Below the pieces are notes generated by a model. It saw only the letters and a program-made list of their open reading frames with translations, searched no databases and was not told the DNA's origin. DNA of 64,000 nucleotides from Aggregicoccus sp. 17bor-14 (lineage in GTDB: Bacteria; Myxococcota; Myxococcia; Myxococcales; Myxococcaceae): the NCBI RefSeq assembly GCF_009659535.1, contig NZ_VJZZ01000007.1, positions 186,001-250,000 on the forward strand, written 5' to 3'. How positions within the stretch are numbered: position 1 is the first letter of the stretch; every line of letters begins with the position of its first letter. Of the stretch, positions 25,516-34,242 are shown one piece after another. The translations under genes and the position numbers were made by a program.

Positions 25516-26220
25516 ATGAGCACCCCCAGCACCCCTTCCACCGGTAGCTCCAGCGCGCGGCGCGCGGCGAGCACTGGCAGCTCCAACGCGGGCCCCACCG
25601 CGAGCGTGGCCGGCGTCGACCTGAAGCTCGAGGCCTTCGTCATCCCCGTCTCGGACTTCGACCGCGCAAAGGCGTTCTATACGGGCCTCGGCTGGCGACT
25701 CGACGCGGACTTCAGCAAGGGCAACGCCCGCGTGCTCCAGCTCACGCCGCCCGGCTCGCCCGCCTCGTTTCAGTTCGGCACGAACCTCACCTCCGCCGCG
25801 CCCGGCTCGGCCCAGAACATCTTCCTCGTGGTCTCGGACATCGAGGCCGCGCGCAACGAGCTGATCAAGCGCGGCGCCAAGGTGAGCGAGGTGTTCCACT
25901 TCTCCGAGGGGCCCGCGCCCTTCGGCCAGAAGGTCAACGGCCCCGCGCCCGAGCACCAGAGCTACGGCTCCTACGCCTCGTTCAGCGACCCGGACGGCAA
26001 CACCTGGCTCCTGCAGGAGGTCACCACCCGCTTCCCCGGCCGCGTGGACAAGTCGATGATGTCCTTCAGCTCCGCGAGAGATCTCGCCAGCGCGCTGCGG
26101 CGCGCGGCGGCCGCGCACGGCGAGCACGAGAAGCGCACCGGCCAGCGGGACGAGAACTGGCCGGACTGGTACGCGCAGTACCTCACGGCCGAGGAGTCCG
26201 GCGAGCAGCTGCCCGTGTGA
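25516..26220 (+). CDS. VOC (glyoxalase/bleomycin-resistance fold) protein
   Basis: 234 residues with an AGGAGG ribosome-binding site. A Ser/Thr-rich N-terminal leader (~33 residues) precedes a VOC domain at ~36-170: EAFVIPVSDFDRAKAFYTGL, FLVVSDIEAARNELIKRGAK and YASFSDPDGNTWLLQEV. The C-terminal ~60 residues form a helical extension ending RDENWPDWYAQYLTAEE, seen in a group of VOC proteins of unknown substrate. VOC proteins bind metals or small aromatics. Likely cytosolic; enzyme activity not predictable. Confidence 0.87.
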   Translation: MSTPSTPSTGSSSARRAASTGSSNAGPTASVAGVDLKLEAFVIPVSDFDRAKAFYTGLGWRLDADFSKGNARVLQLTPPGSPASFQFGTNLTSAAPGSAQNIFLVVSDIEAARNELIKRGAKVSEVFHFSEGPAPFGQKVNGPAPEHQSYGSYASFSDPDGNTWLLQEVTTRFPGRVDKSMMSFSSARDLASALRRAAAAHGEHEKRTGQRDENWPDWYAQYLTAEESGEQLPV

Positions 26221-26243
26221 GCGCCGCTGCAGGGCGCGGCGGG

Positions 26244-26573
26244 TCAGGTCCCGCCGCGCACGGGGTCGGACTGGAAGTGCAGGGTGGAGGCCGCGGCCGG
26301 CATCGCCTCCTCGAGCGTGCCGAGGTAGCGCAGCGCACCCGACTCGTCGACGAGCATCACGCGGATGGGACCGTTGGCGCCCGTCTTCATGCCCTCCTTG
26401 CCGGGCGCGAAGGCGCACTGGCGCGTGTCCAGCTTCGCGCCCGCCGCCTTCGCCTCCTTCACCGTCTTGCCCTCCATCTTGCCGGGCTCGTTGGACGCAG
26501 GCGACGGCGAGGCGAGCGCGCCCAGGGGCGCGGCGAGCAGCAGGGCAAGGGGAGCGAGCCTCTTCGTGGACAT
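26244..26573 (-). CDS. Small exported protein of unknown function
   Basis: 109 residues. An AAGGAG site precedes the ATG and the first ~21 residues form a signal peptide (APLALLLAAPLGALAS). The mature part is small and hydrophilic with one Cys (DTRQCAFAPGKEGMKTGANG) and the end segment TLHFQSDPVRGGT. I do not recognise a named family. Upstream, at 26641-26659, lies a 19-bp motif nearly repeated ahead of the next leftward gene, so the two may share regulation. Confidence 0.72.
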   Translation of the reverse strand: MSTKRLAPLALLLAAPLGALASPSPASNEPGKMEGKTVKEAKAAGAKLDTRQCAFAPGKEGMKTGANGPIRVMLVDESGALRYLGTLEEAMPAAASTLHFQSDPVRGGT

Positions 26574-26640
26574 GGGGTCTCCTTCGCAGGGGGCAGCGGG
26601 ACGTGCGCCCCGCCGGAAGCTGTGGGGCGGCGCAGCGGCG

Positions 26641-26659
26641 CGCTTGAACGAAGTTGCGC
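26641..26659 (-). promoter_or_regulatory. 19-bp shared motif, copy 1
   Basis: CGCTTGAACGAAGTTGCGC on the plus strand (GCGCAACTTC... on the coding strand of the leftward gene), starting 68 bp upstream of the small exported protein's ATG. Copy 2 differs by one base and sits at a similar distance from another leftward gene. AACTT recalls ECF-sigma -35 elements, but this is inference. Confidence 0.4.
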
Positions 26660-26693
26660 AGCGGCCCCCGGCTGGGACTTCCGTCCGAGCCCC

Positions 26694-27551
26694 TCACTCC
26701 GACGGGGACAGCGCTGGCGCGTCGGCGCCGAGCACGAAGCGCTCGAGCGCGAGCGCGAAGCCCTCGGCCTCCGAGGAGGCGGTGGTGTGGCTCGCCTGCG
26801 CCTGTACTTCGCTGGGCGCATTGCCCATGGCGATGGAGAGGCCACTCTCGCGGAACATGGACACGTCGTTGGGCTGGTCGCCGAGCGAGGCGAGGCGCTC
26901 GCGTGGCACGCCGAGCCACGCACACAGCCGTCGGGCCACCGCTCCCTTGTTCGCCTCGGCGTGGGTGATGTCCAGGTAGTAGGGCTGCGAGAGCTGCGCG
27001 CTCACGCCCGCCCCGCAGTGCGCCGCCACGTCCGCGCGCGCTGCCTCCATCCGCACGGGGTCGTCCGTCACGCCCGTCAGCTTCACCACGCCCGCCTCCA
27101 GTCCCTGGAAGTGCGCCACGCGCGTGGGGGCGAACTGCACCGTCCACGCCTCGCGCGCCACGTGCGGTGCTCCCACCTCGCGCACCAGCCAGTCGAGCCC
27201 CCGGTACAGCCACGCGTCCAGCCCATGCGCCGCGAGCACCTGCAGCAGCGGGGGCAGCAGCGCGGGCGGGAGGGTGTGCGCCTCGAGGACGGCGAGGTCC
27301 GTGGGCCGGCAGAAGAGCCCGCCGTTGAAGGCAGCGAGCGGCGTGTCGAGCGCGAGAGGCCCCGTCAGCATGCGCAGCCCGCGCGGCGGGCGCCCGCTGG
27401 TGAGGGCGAAGCCGATGCCCCGGGCGCCCAGCGCCTGCACGGCCGCTACCGCGCGGGGGGTGAGCCGCTTGTCGCGGGTGACCAGCGTGCCGTCCACGTC
27501 CGCGAGCACGAGCGCCACGGGGGAGGGAGGGGAGGCTGCGGCGCGGGGCAT
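26694..27551 (-). CDS. Cof-type HAD phosphatase
   Basis: 285 residues; CAAGGAGG precedes the ATG. HAD motif I is DVDGT (D18, D20), motif II lies in ALTSGRPPRG, and motifs III/IV in the AEANKGAVARRL and SLGDQPNDVSMF region. A large C2-type cap lies between, as in the Cof/YbiV sugar-phosphatase group. Predicted to dephosphorylate sugar phosphates or related metabolites in the cytosol. It is divergent from the AraC regulator gene (176 bp), so regulation by that protein is plausible. Copy 2 of the 19-bp motif lies in its upstream region. Confidence 0.9.
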   Translation of the reverse strand: MPRAAASPPSPVALVLADVDGTLVTRDKRLTPRAVAAVQALGARGIGFALTSGRPPRGLRMLTGPLALDTPLAAFNGGLFCRPTDLAVLEAHTLPPALLPPLLQVLAAHGLDAWLYRGLDWLVREVGAPHVAREAWTVQFAPTRVAHFQGLEAGVVKLTGVTDDPVRMEAARADVAAHCGAGVSAQLSQPYYLDITHAEANKGAVARRLCAWLGVPRERLASLGDQPNDVSMFRESGLSIAMGNAPSEVQAQASHTTASSEAEGFALALERFVLGADAPALSPSE

Positions 27552-27626
27552 GGACGCCTCCTTGTGCGAGCGGGCGCACGCGGGAGCGCATGCCCGGGGA
27601 GAAGGTGTGCGCGGCGGGGCGGTGGC

Positions 27627-27645
27627 CGCTTGAAGGAAGTTGCGC
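27627..27645 (-). promoter_or_regulatory. 19-bp shared motif, copy 2
   Basis: CGCTTGAAGGAAGTTGCGC, 18 of 19 bases identical to copy 1. It lies 76 bp upstream of the Cof-type phosphatase start and 83 bp upstream of the divergent AraC gene start. It could serve either gene. Confidence 0.4.
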
Positions 27646-27727
27646 GTGTCCTCGGGTACGAGGCCGCGCAGGCGCGCCGCGCGGTAGGGGTGGGCTGGGC
27701 CCCGCGGGAGACAGAGGTGACGCCGTG

Positions 27728-28624
27728 ATGCAGACAGAGTCGCAGGTCGACGAGGTCGCGGGACTGCACATCTTCCGGGACCCGGCGCTGCGCGACGTGG
27801 AGCTGATGCGCGCGTACGACTTCCCGCTGCAGCTGCAGACGAGCATCCTGGAGGATGCGTACGGGCTGCACCTGGTGGAGCGCGGGCCCGGGCACTTCCG
27901 CTACCGGGGCTTCGGCGGCGACTCGCCCCCGGGGCGCATGCTCGTCGTGGAGCCCGGCGAGCCGCTTTTGAGCAGCATGTCGGCGCCGGGCCTGCTCACC
28001 GGGCGCGTGATCACCGTCTCGGCCGCCCGGATGCGCGAGGCGTGGCTGGCCGTGGGGGGCAGCGCCGCGGCGCACCCCGTCTTCCCCGTTCCCCTCATCA
28101 CCGACCCGGACTTCGTCTCCGCCTTCGTCGCCGCCCACGTGGCCTTCTCGGAGGCCGCGCCCCTGCTCGCGCGCGACGTCGCCCTCGCGCGGCTGCTCGA
28201 GGTGCTGCTCGTGCGCTACGCGGACCGGGAACGGCACACGGTCGTCCGGCGCCAGGAGCGGCTCGCCGTGCGCCGGGCGCGCGCCTTCCTCGAGGCGCAC
28301 GCGTGCGCGGCGGTGCGCCTGGACGAGGTGTCCGAGGCGGTGGGCTTGAGCAAGTTCCACCTCGCGCACGCGTTCCAGAAGGAGGTGGGAATCCCCCTGC
28401 ACCAGTACCAGCTGGCGCTGCGCATCGACCGGGCGAAGCAGTTGCTCGCCCGCGGCACCCACCCGGGACAGGTGGCCGTCACCCTGGGCTTCGCCGACCA
28501 GAGCCACCTCAACCGCCTCTTCAAGCGGATGGTGGGCGTGACGCCGGGCGTCTACCAACGCACGGCGGTCGGCGGGGCAGCGGCCCGGGCGCAGCGCGCT
28601 GCCGTCCCAGGGCAGGTGGCCTGA
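27728..28624 (+). CDS. AraC family transcriptional regulator
   Basis: 298 residues (GTG-ATG tandem start; ATG chosen). Residues ~20-150 form an AraC-type ligand-binding cupin-like domain (ELMRAYDFPLQLQTSILEDA). Residues ~180-280 carry two helix-turn-helix motifs: CAAVRLDEVSEAVGLSKFHL and GQVAVTLGFADQSHLNRLFK, the latter with the AraC consensus ending MVGVTPGVYQRT. It matches the AraC subgroup whose members act on divergent neighbours. The adjacent divergent gene is the HAD phosphatase. The C-terminal ~20 residues are Ala/Arg-rich and probably disordered. Confidence 0.93.
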   Translation: MQTESQVDEVAGLHIFRDPALRDVELMRAYDFPLQLQTSILEDAYGLHLVERGPGHFRYRGFGGDSPPGRMLVVEPGEPLLSSMSAPGLLTGRVITVSAARMREAWLAVGGSAAAHPVFPVPLITDPDFVSAFVAAHVAFSEAAPLLARDVALARLLEVLLVRYADRERHTVVRRQERLAVRRARAFLEAHACAAVRLDEVSEAVGLSKFHLAHAFQKEVGIPLHQYQLALRIDRAKQLLARGTHPGQVAVTLGFADQSHLNRLFKRMVGVTPGVYQRTAVGGAAARAQRAAVPGQVA

Positions 28625-28645
28625 CGGGCCGCCCCGGGACGCAGC

Positions 28646-28954
28646 CTACTGCGGCGTGAAGAAGCTGTCGGTGAACGCGTTCGCGTCCTCGGAGTCCACG
28701 AAGGTGGTGCCGCCGATCTCGCGCGGCTTCGCCGTGTCGCTGGTGTCCTGCTCCACGAGCGTGCGCGCGAAATGGGTCAGCTCCACGGAGGTGGCGCCGC
28801 CGGTGCCCGGCGCGGGGTCCGTGGGCGGAGGCGCGTCCGGGGGCGTCGTGGAGGGCGGAGGCGTGCCACCGCCTCCGCCGCTGCCGCAGCCGGGGGCGAC
28901 GGCGAGGAGCGCTGCGGCGGTGAGGCCCGAGAGCCGAAGAGGTGTCTTTCGCAT
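28646..28954 (-). CDS. Small lipoprotein following the DUF4331 gene
   Basis: 102 residues. The signal peptide ends in the lipobox VAPGC (C23), followed by Gly and a Pro/Thr-rich tether (PPPSTTPPDAPPPTDPAPG), then ~50 residues with no recognised domain (SVELTHFARTLVEQDTSDTA... FVDSEDANAFTDSFF). It lies 14 bp downstream of the DUF4331 gene, so they are co-transcribed and may work together at the envelope. Function unknown. Confidence 0.8.
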   Translation of the reverse strand: MRKTPLRLSGLTAAALLAVAPGCGSGGGGGTPPPSTTPPDAPPPTDPAPGTGGATSVELTHFARTLVEQDTSDTAKPREIGGTTFVDSEDANAFTDSFFTPQ

Positions 28955-28968
28955 GGCAGCCCTCCCCC

Positions 28969-30489
28969 CTAGTTCCGCGTCTGCGGGGCCGGCGTGGCCC
29001 CTGCGCCCGGCAGCGGCGCCTTGAGGTAGGGGAAGCTCGCGTCGAACTGCGCGGCCTCCTGCAGCACGCCGTCGTGCACGACGACGCCCGCCGGCAGCGC
29101 GCCGGGCACCAGGTAGCCCATGGCGACCGTGAGCTCGATGTCCGTCACGTCGTCCCCGGGCCGGCGGCCGTTGGGGAAGCCCGCGGGGTCGCAGCCCTTC
29201 GCCGTGAGGTCCACCTGCTTCGCCGCGTTGAAGCAGCCCACCGCGCCGAGGCTGTTCTGCTGGGCGGCGGGCGTGGGCGGCACCGAGGTGTTGAGGCGCT
29301 GGTACTCCGCGGTGGCGCCGTTCGCGTTGACCCCGGGCACGCCGGTGAGGAAGGCGGCCACCAGGTCGTTGCGCGGCGTGGCCGGGGCGGTGAGCGCGCC
29401 GGCCGTGAGCGTCTGCACCAGCGCGGGCAGGGTGGGGTTCGTCACGTAGTCGAGGAACTGCGCGTCCTCGCGCGGCTCGCTCGAGTTGAAGCGGTTCTTG
29501 TCCTTCAGCCCGATGATGACCTCGTTCACCAGCGGCATGCCGAGGCGCGAGACCTGGGTCCACGCGCCGCCCTCTCGCGCGGGCACGTTGTAGGTGGCGC
29601 GCGGGTTGAGCACCCGTGCCTGGCGCAGGCTCGCGGTCTGCCAGCCGCCGATGATGGGCTTGTCCGCCGAGGCCGTGAGGCAGGCGATGGGCAGCTCCAT
29701 CGCGATGGTGGTGATGTTCTTGTCCGCCAGCGGGTTGGGGAAGGCGCCGCGGTTGGCCGGGTCGAGGATGGCCGTGAAGTCCGGCACGTTGAGCAGGTCG
29801 AAGAGCACGCCCACGTTCACCGCGAAGGACTCCCGCCGCTGGCCGACGAACACCTTGCCCGTGCCCTCGCAGCCCGGAACGGTCACGGTGTGCACGAAGG
29901 TGTTCGCGTAGGCCTCGTAGTTGGGGAAGGTCTTGGTGCCGATGTTGTCGAAGGGCTTGGCGAAGGTGGTGGCGCCGCCGGTGCGCGTGACGTCCTGGGC
30001 CGCGCTGCGCCGGCCCTCCCGCGCCACCTTCACCGTGTACGTCTCGATGACGTGCTGGTTCGCGGCGCGGCTCGCGTCGTCCGTGATGGGGCCCAGCGCC
30101 GGGAAGGCGATGTTCATGTCCTTGCCGCCCACCGGGACGGTGAGCCCGTTGTCGCCGTTGATGCTGTTGCGGAAGCGGAACTGGAAGGTGAGGTCCTCGC
30201 GGGCGTCGCCGTCGTTGTCGATGTGGATCTCGTAGAGCGCGTCCGGATCCATCACGAAGTAGTTCGGTCCCCCGTAGGCGTCCTGGAAGGGCTGGTAGTT
30301 GGCGATGAGGGTGACGTAGCCCTCTCGCCCCTCCTCGTAGCTGCGGAACATGTAGAAGTCCGTGCTGTCCACCTTGGGCAGCTCGGTGATGAAGGGGGCC
30401 TCCCGGTGACTCGAGGCCAGGGCGCTTCCTCCCACCAGCGGAAGCGCGCCCAGGGCTGCCGCTGCGACCATCCTCTGCCATCTCGCCAT
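28969..30489 (-). CDS. Exported DUF4331 protein
   Basis: 506 residues. TCAGGAG precedes the ATG; the signal peptide is ~25 residues (ending GGSALASS). The mature N-terminus SHREAPFITELPKVDSTDFY is the hallmark of DUF4331, followed by MFRSYEEGREGYVTLIANYQ and FVMDPDALYEIHIDNDGDA. DUF4331 proteins are large extracellular beta-rich proteins of unknown role; in many genomes they sit with a lipoprotein/TPR protein and a HupE/UreJ membrane protein, as here. The 196-bp upstream region is shared with the divergent lipoprotein gene. Confidence 0.9.
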   Translation of the reverse strand: MARWQRMVAAAALGALPLVGGSALASSHREAPFITELPKVDSTDFYMFRSYEEGREGYVTLIANYQPFQDAYGGPNYFVMDPDALYEIHIDNDGDAREDLTFQFRFRNSINGDNGLTVPVGGKDMNIAFPALGPITDDASRAANQHVIETYTVKVAREGRRSAAQDVTRTGGATTFAKPFDNIGTKTFPNYEAYANTFVHTVTVPGCEGTGKVFVGQRRESFAVNVGVLFDLLNVPDFTAILDPANRGAFPNPLADKNITTIAMELPIACLTASADKPIIGGWQTASLRQARVLNPRATYNVPAREGGAWTQVSRLGMPLVNEVIIGLKDKNRFNSSEPREDAQFLDYVTNPTLPALVQTLTAGALTAPATPRNDLVAAFLTGVPGVNANGATAEYQRLNTSVPPTPAAQQNSLGAVGCFNAAKQVDLTAKGCDPAGFPNGRRPGDDVTDIELTVAMGYLVPGALPAGVVVHDGVLQEAAQFDASFPYLKAPLPGAGATPAPQTRN

Positions 30490-30685
30490 CGTGGAGCTCC
30501 TGATGCGGGTGTGCGGCCATGGGCCGTCCGCAGACCCTGGAGAGCCCGGGGCGGGCGCGCATCGGACCCGCGTCCCGCCCGTGTGCACGCGACAGCGCGG
30601 ACGGGCAGGCGGTGCAAAGCGGACACGGGCCTCGCACCCGGGGACTGCGTGGCGCCAGCGCGGGAGGGCACATCCTCAGGGCACC

Positions 30686-31192
30686 ATGCGCCTGCCCCTC
30701 GCCTCCCTCCTCGTTCCACTGCTGCTGAGCGCCTGCCAGCGCCCGGCGCCGGCCGAGCCTGCCGCTGCAGCCGAGGCGCCTGCGCCCCGCGCGGCCCCTG
30801 CCGCCGAGCCGCTGCCGCCCCTGCTCGCGCTGCGGCTCGCGCAGGAGGCGGAGGCGCGGCCCACCGGGACGCCGCGCGCCGAGGAGGTGCTCGCGGCGCT
30901 GCAGCGCGCGGGGCTCCACCTGGGCGAGCACCAGCAGTACCTCGCCTCCGCCTCCGGCGCGCGCTACTGCTACGGGGCGCGCAGCCAGCGGGGGCTGCGC
31001 CTCAGCGTGTGCGAGTATGGGGACGTGGCGAGCGCCCGCGCGGCGCGCCAGCGCGTGCTGCGGGCGCTGGGCTCGCCCGAGCGCGCCGTGCTCCTCAACC
31101 GGGCCACCACCCTGCAGCTGCAGCGGCCCGTGGGCAGCCCCGACGCGGAGGCCGAGGCGCGCACCGCCGCCCAGGCCTTCCAGAAGCTCTAG
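30686..31192 (+). CDS. Lipoprotein of unknown function
   Basis: 168 residues. A short signal peptide ends in the lipobox LLSAC (C17), followed by an Ala/Pro-rich tether (~30 residues). A globular part follows: TPRAEEVLAALQRAGLHLGE, then YLASASGARYCYGARSQRGL and LRLSVCEYGDVASARAARQR. The two internal Cys could form a disulfide. No known domain is recognised. It ends 5 bp before the HupE-like gene and is divergent from DUF4331, forming part of the same envelope module. Confidence 0.82.
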   Translation: MRLPLASLLVPLLLSACQRPAPAEPAAAAEAPAPRAAPAAEPLPPLLALRLAQEAEARPTGTPRAEEVLAALQRAGLHLGEHQQYLASASGARYCYGARSQRGLRLSVCEYGDVASARAARQRVLRALGSPERAVLLNRATTLQLQRPVGSPDAEAEARTAAQAFQKL

Positions 31193-31197
31193 CGCCC

Positions 31198-32023
31198 ATG
31201 GCTCCTTCCCCGAAGGTCCTGGGCCTGCTCGCGCTCGCGTGCGCGCGCCCACCGCACGCGCTGGACCTGGAGTACTCGCTCTTCTTCGCCGAGGACCCGC
31301 AGCACCGCGGCCTCGCGCGCATCACGGGCGAGGCGGGCGTGGCTACGCCGGTGGTGTTCAGCGCGCGCGAGCGCACGCGGCACGTGGCGCTCGCGGACGG
31401 CGGGCCCGCGGGCCAGCTCACGGCGATGGTGCGCCAGGGCGCCTTCCACATCTGGCAGGGGCTCGACCACCTGCTCTTCCTCGTCGCGCTGCTGCTGCCC
31501 TGCGTGCTGCGCCGGGACGCGCAGGGCTGGACGCCGCGCGCGGGCTTCGGCCCGGTGCTCCGGGACGTGCTGAAGATCGTCACCGCCTTCACCGTGGCGC
31601 ACTCGCTCACGCTGAGCCTCGCGGCGCTGGACGTGGTGCGCCTGCCGGTGCGCTGGGTGGAGGCCGGCGTCGCGCTCAGCGTGGTGGTGGCGGCACTCAA
31701 CAACGTGCGCCCCTTCCTGCGCGACCTGCGCTGGGTGGCCGGCCTTCGCGCTGGGGCTGCTGCACGGCTTCGCCTTCAGCGAGACGCTGGTGGACCTGGG
31801 GCTCTCGGAGGGGGCGCTCGTGCGCACGCTGCTCGGCTTCAACGTGGGCGTGGAGCTGGGGCAGCTCGCCGTGGTGGCGCTGTTCCTGCCGCTCGCCTAC
31901 GCCCTGCGCGGCTCGGTGGCGTACCGGCGCGGGGTGCTGGTGGGCGGCAGCGCGCTCATCGTGCTGCTCGCCTCCGTGTGGTTCCTCGAGCGCGCCTTCG
32001 TGCTGCGCATCCTCGCCCTCTGA
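31198..32023 (+). pseudogene. HupE/UreJ-family membrane protein with a single-base frameshift
   Basis: The first frame, from the ATG at 31198, encodes an N-terminal extracytoplasmic part, then the family motif FHIWQGLDHLLFLVALLLPC and transmembrane segments (VLKIVTAFTVAHSLTLSLAA). It loses sense after LRDLRWVAG. One base out of frame, ALGLLHGFAFSETLVDLGLS continues with GFNVGVELGQLAVVALFLPL and two more helices to the stop at 32023. One extra base near 31741 (GTGGCCGGCC) accounts for it; without it the protein would be ~274 aa. HupE/UreJ proteins are nickel/cobalt-type permeases or accessory membrane proteins. Either sequence error or recent inactivation. Confidence 0.75.
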
Positions 32024-32059
32024 GGCGCGGCCCTGCTGCAGAGCTGACGCGAGTGGCCT

Positions 32060-34111
32060 TCAGTGCAGCTGGGCCTCGAGCGGGGCGCGCTGCTCGCGGG
32101 GGAGGGTGAAGAGGAAGCGCGCGCCGCCGCCGCCGGGGCTCTCCGCCCAGATGTGTCCGCCGTGGCCCTCGACGATGCCACGCGCGATGGTGAGCCCGAG
32201 CCCGGTGCCCAGCGCGGCCGTCTCGCGCGCCTGCACGAAGCGCTCGAAGACGTGCGGCAGCAGCTCGGCCGAGATGCCGGGCCCGCGGTCGCGCACCTCG
32301 AAGGTGACCACGTCCGCGCGCTCCGCGTCGGCCCGCAGCGTGATGGCGCTCCCCGCGGGCGAGAACTTCACGGCGTTGCCCACCAGGTTGCTGAACACCT
32401 GGAGCAGGCGCTCGTGGTCGGCGAGCACCCGGGCCCCCGTGCCCGCCAGCTCCAGCTCCAGGTGTTGCCCCTTGTCGCTCACCAGCGGCTCCATCTCCTC
32501 GCGCACGGCGGTGAGCAGCGCGTCCGCCTCCTCGGGGGAGCGCTTCAGGGTGAGCGTGCCGGCGCTCATCCGGGCGAAGTCCAGGAGGTCGCGGATGAGC
32601 CGCTTCATCCGCTCGGCGGAGCGCAGGATGATGGTCGCGTTGCGAGCGGTGCGCCGGCCCGCCTCGTCCGCGCCGGCGCCGCGCTGAAGCTGCTCGGCAC
32701 GCATCGCCACCACGCCCAGCGGACTCTTCAGGTCGTGGCTCACCACCGCGAGCACGTCCTCGCGCATCCGCACGGCCTCGCGCGCGTCGCGGTAGAGCTG
32801 CGCGTTGTAGATGGACATGGCCGCCTGGCTCGCGACGCTCTCCACCACCTCCACGTCCTCGGGCGTGAATGGGCGCGAGGCGCCGGCACGGGCGACGCTG
32901 ATCACGCCGAGCACGCGGCCGTGGGCCGTGAGAGGCGCGAAGATGTTGGACGTGGGGCCGAGGATCTCGAGCAGCTCACGGTGCTCCGCGTTGCGCGCGA
33001 TGCGGTCCAGATCGCGTGCGCCGTTCTGTGGGACGAGCCGCGAGCGCCCGTCGCGCAGCACCTGCGCCCCGGGGCTGTCGGAGCCGGGCACGGGCGCGAA
33101 GCCGCGCAGCCGCTCCATCAGCGGCGCGAGCTGGGGCGCGCGCGACGCCACCTGCACCCGCTGCAGCTGACCGTCCTCACGCAGGAGGTCCAGGAGGCAG
33201 AAGTCCGCCAGCAGCTCCACGGCCAGCTGCGCCAGCGCCCGCAGGGTCACGTCCAGGTCCAGCGACTTGGCGAGCTCGCGCGCGGCCCGCACGGAGAAGG
33301 CCTGCATCTGCTGGGCGCGGTGCTGCTCCGAGATGTCGTGCGTCACCTTGGCGTAGCCGCTCAGCCTGCCGTGCGCATCGCGCAGCGCGGTGAGGATGAC
33401 GTGCGACCAGAGGCGGCTGCCATCCTTGCGCACGCGCTCCTCCTCGCACTCGAAGCGGCCCTCGCGGCAGGCCCGCTCCAGCGCGAGCCGTGGCCGTCCG
33501 TCGGCTGCGTCCTGCGGGCCGTAGAGAAGGGCGTGGCTGCGGCCCAGCGCCTCCTCTGCCCGGTAGCCGTAGATGCGCTCGGCGCCCGCGTTCCAGCTCA
33601 GGATGCGCCCCTCGGGGTCCAGCATGATGAGTGCATAGTCACGCACCCCCTCGACGAGCAGGCGCAGCTGCTCGGAGCGGGTCTGCAGCACCTGGCGGTC
33701 GGACTCCACCACCCGGTGCGTCGCGATGGCATTGGCGGCGGCCGTGACGGCGGCAAAGCTGCGCAGCTCGTCGAGCGGCGGCTGCAGCCCTGCGTGCTCC
33801 ATCTCGTCCAGCACGCAGTCGCGCACCAGCATCCACTCGAGCGTGAGGGCGTGCGCCGAGAAGCCCTGCGCCTGGCGCTGGCGGGCGTGTTCCTCGGCCT
33901 CGGGCTGAGCGCGCGCGAGCACGTCCAGGGCGGCAAAGGAGAGCGGCTGCTCGAGCGTCGCGGGGAAGGACGCGAGCAGCGCGGGGAGGTTGCCGAGCAA
34001 CGCATCGTCCCGCAGTCCTACGGCCTGTGGCAGCGAGCGCCGCAGCTGCACGCGCAGGCAGCCGAGGGTTGCCTCGTGGTGGCTGCGAAGGAAGGTGGCG
34101 ATGACGCTCAT
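32060..34111 (-). CDS. PAS-GAF sensor histidine kinase
   Basis: 683 residues. An all-helical N-terminal sensor region (~1-145) resembles RsbR/RsbU N-terminal domains. A PAS domain follows (~155-275: GRILSWNAGAERIYGYRAEE), then GAF (~300-445: NIFAPLTAHGRVLGVISVAR), HisKA with the phospho-acceptor H459 in VVSHDLKSPLG, and HATPase_c (N-box NLVGNAVKFSP; G-boxes DRGPGIS and GTGLGLTIARGI). No transmembrane segment, so it is a cytosolic sensor, possibly of redox or small ligands through PAS/GAF. No response regulator gene is adjacent, making it an orphan kinase. Confidence 0.92.
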   Translation of the reverse strand: MSVIATFLRSHHEATLGCLRVQLRRSLPQAVGLRDDALLGNLPALLASFPATLEQPLSFAALDVLARAQPEAEEHARQRQAQGFSAHALTLEWMLVRDCVLDEMEHAGLQPPLDELRSFAAVTAAANAIATHRVVESDRQVLQTRSEQLRLLVEGVRDYALIMLDPEGRILSWNAGAERIYGYRAEEALGRSHALLYGPQDAADGRPRLALERACREGRFECEEERVRKDGSRLWSHVILTALRDAHGRLSGYAKVTHDISEQHRAQQMQAFSVRAARELAKSLDLDVTLRALAQLAVELLADFCLLDLLREDGQLQRVQVASRAPQLAPLMERLRGFAPVPGSDSPGAQVLRDGRSRLVPQNGARDLDRIARNAEHRELLEILGPTSNIFAPLTAHGRVLGVISVARAGASRPFTPEDVEVVESVASQAAMSIYNAQLYRDAREAVRMREDVLAVVSHDLKSPLGVVAMRAEQLQRGAGADEAGRRTARNATIILRSAERMKRLIRDLLDFARMSAGTLTLKRSPEEADALLTAVREEMEPLVSDKGQHLELELAGTGARVLADHERLLQVFSNLVGNAVKFSPAGSAITLRADAERADVVTFEVRDRGPGISAELLPHVFERFVQARETAALGTGLGLTIARGIVEGHGGHIWAESPGGGGARFLFTLPREQRAPLEAQLH

Positions 34112-34242
34112 CCGAGCGCTCCCGAGCCGCGAAGCATTGCGGCCCCAAGGTAAGAGGCGCAGCCCTGCTGTGCATCGTCCCCGGGGATGAGCGGCGAGGC
34201 GTGCCGGGGTCCGCACCGCGCGGAGGCGGCGGCCGCCGGGGC

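Noticed and set aside
26221-26243. Terminator hairpin between the VOC and small exported genes (CGCCGC/GCGGCG)
   Set aside because: Only 6 bp, in a background where such GC repeats are expected by chance.
24793-27846. 1017-codon minus-strand open frame
   Set aside because: Overlaps several well-supported genes in other frames and reads as low-complexity Arg/Pro/Gly sequence.
28942-32109. Very long plus-strand frame (over 1000 codons)
   Set aside because: Antisense to DUF4331 for most of its length; only its 3' part coincides with the real HupE/UreJ start at 31198.
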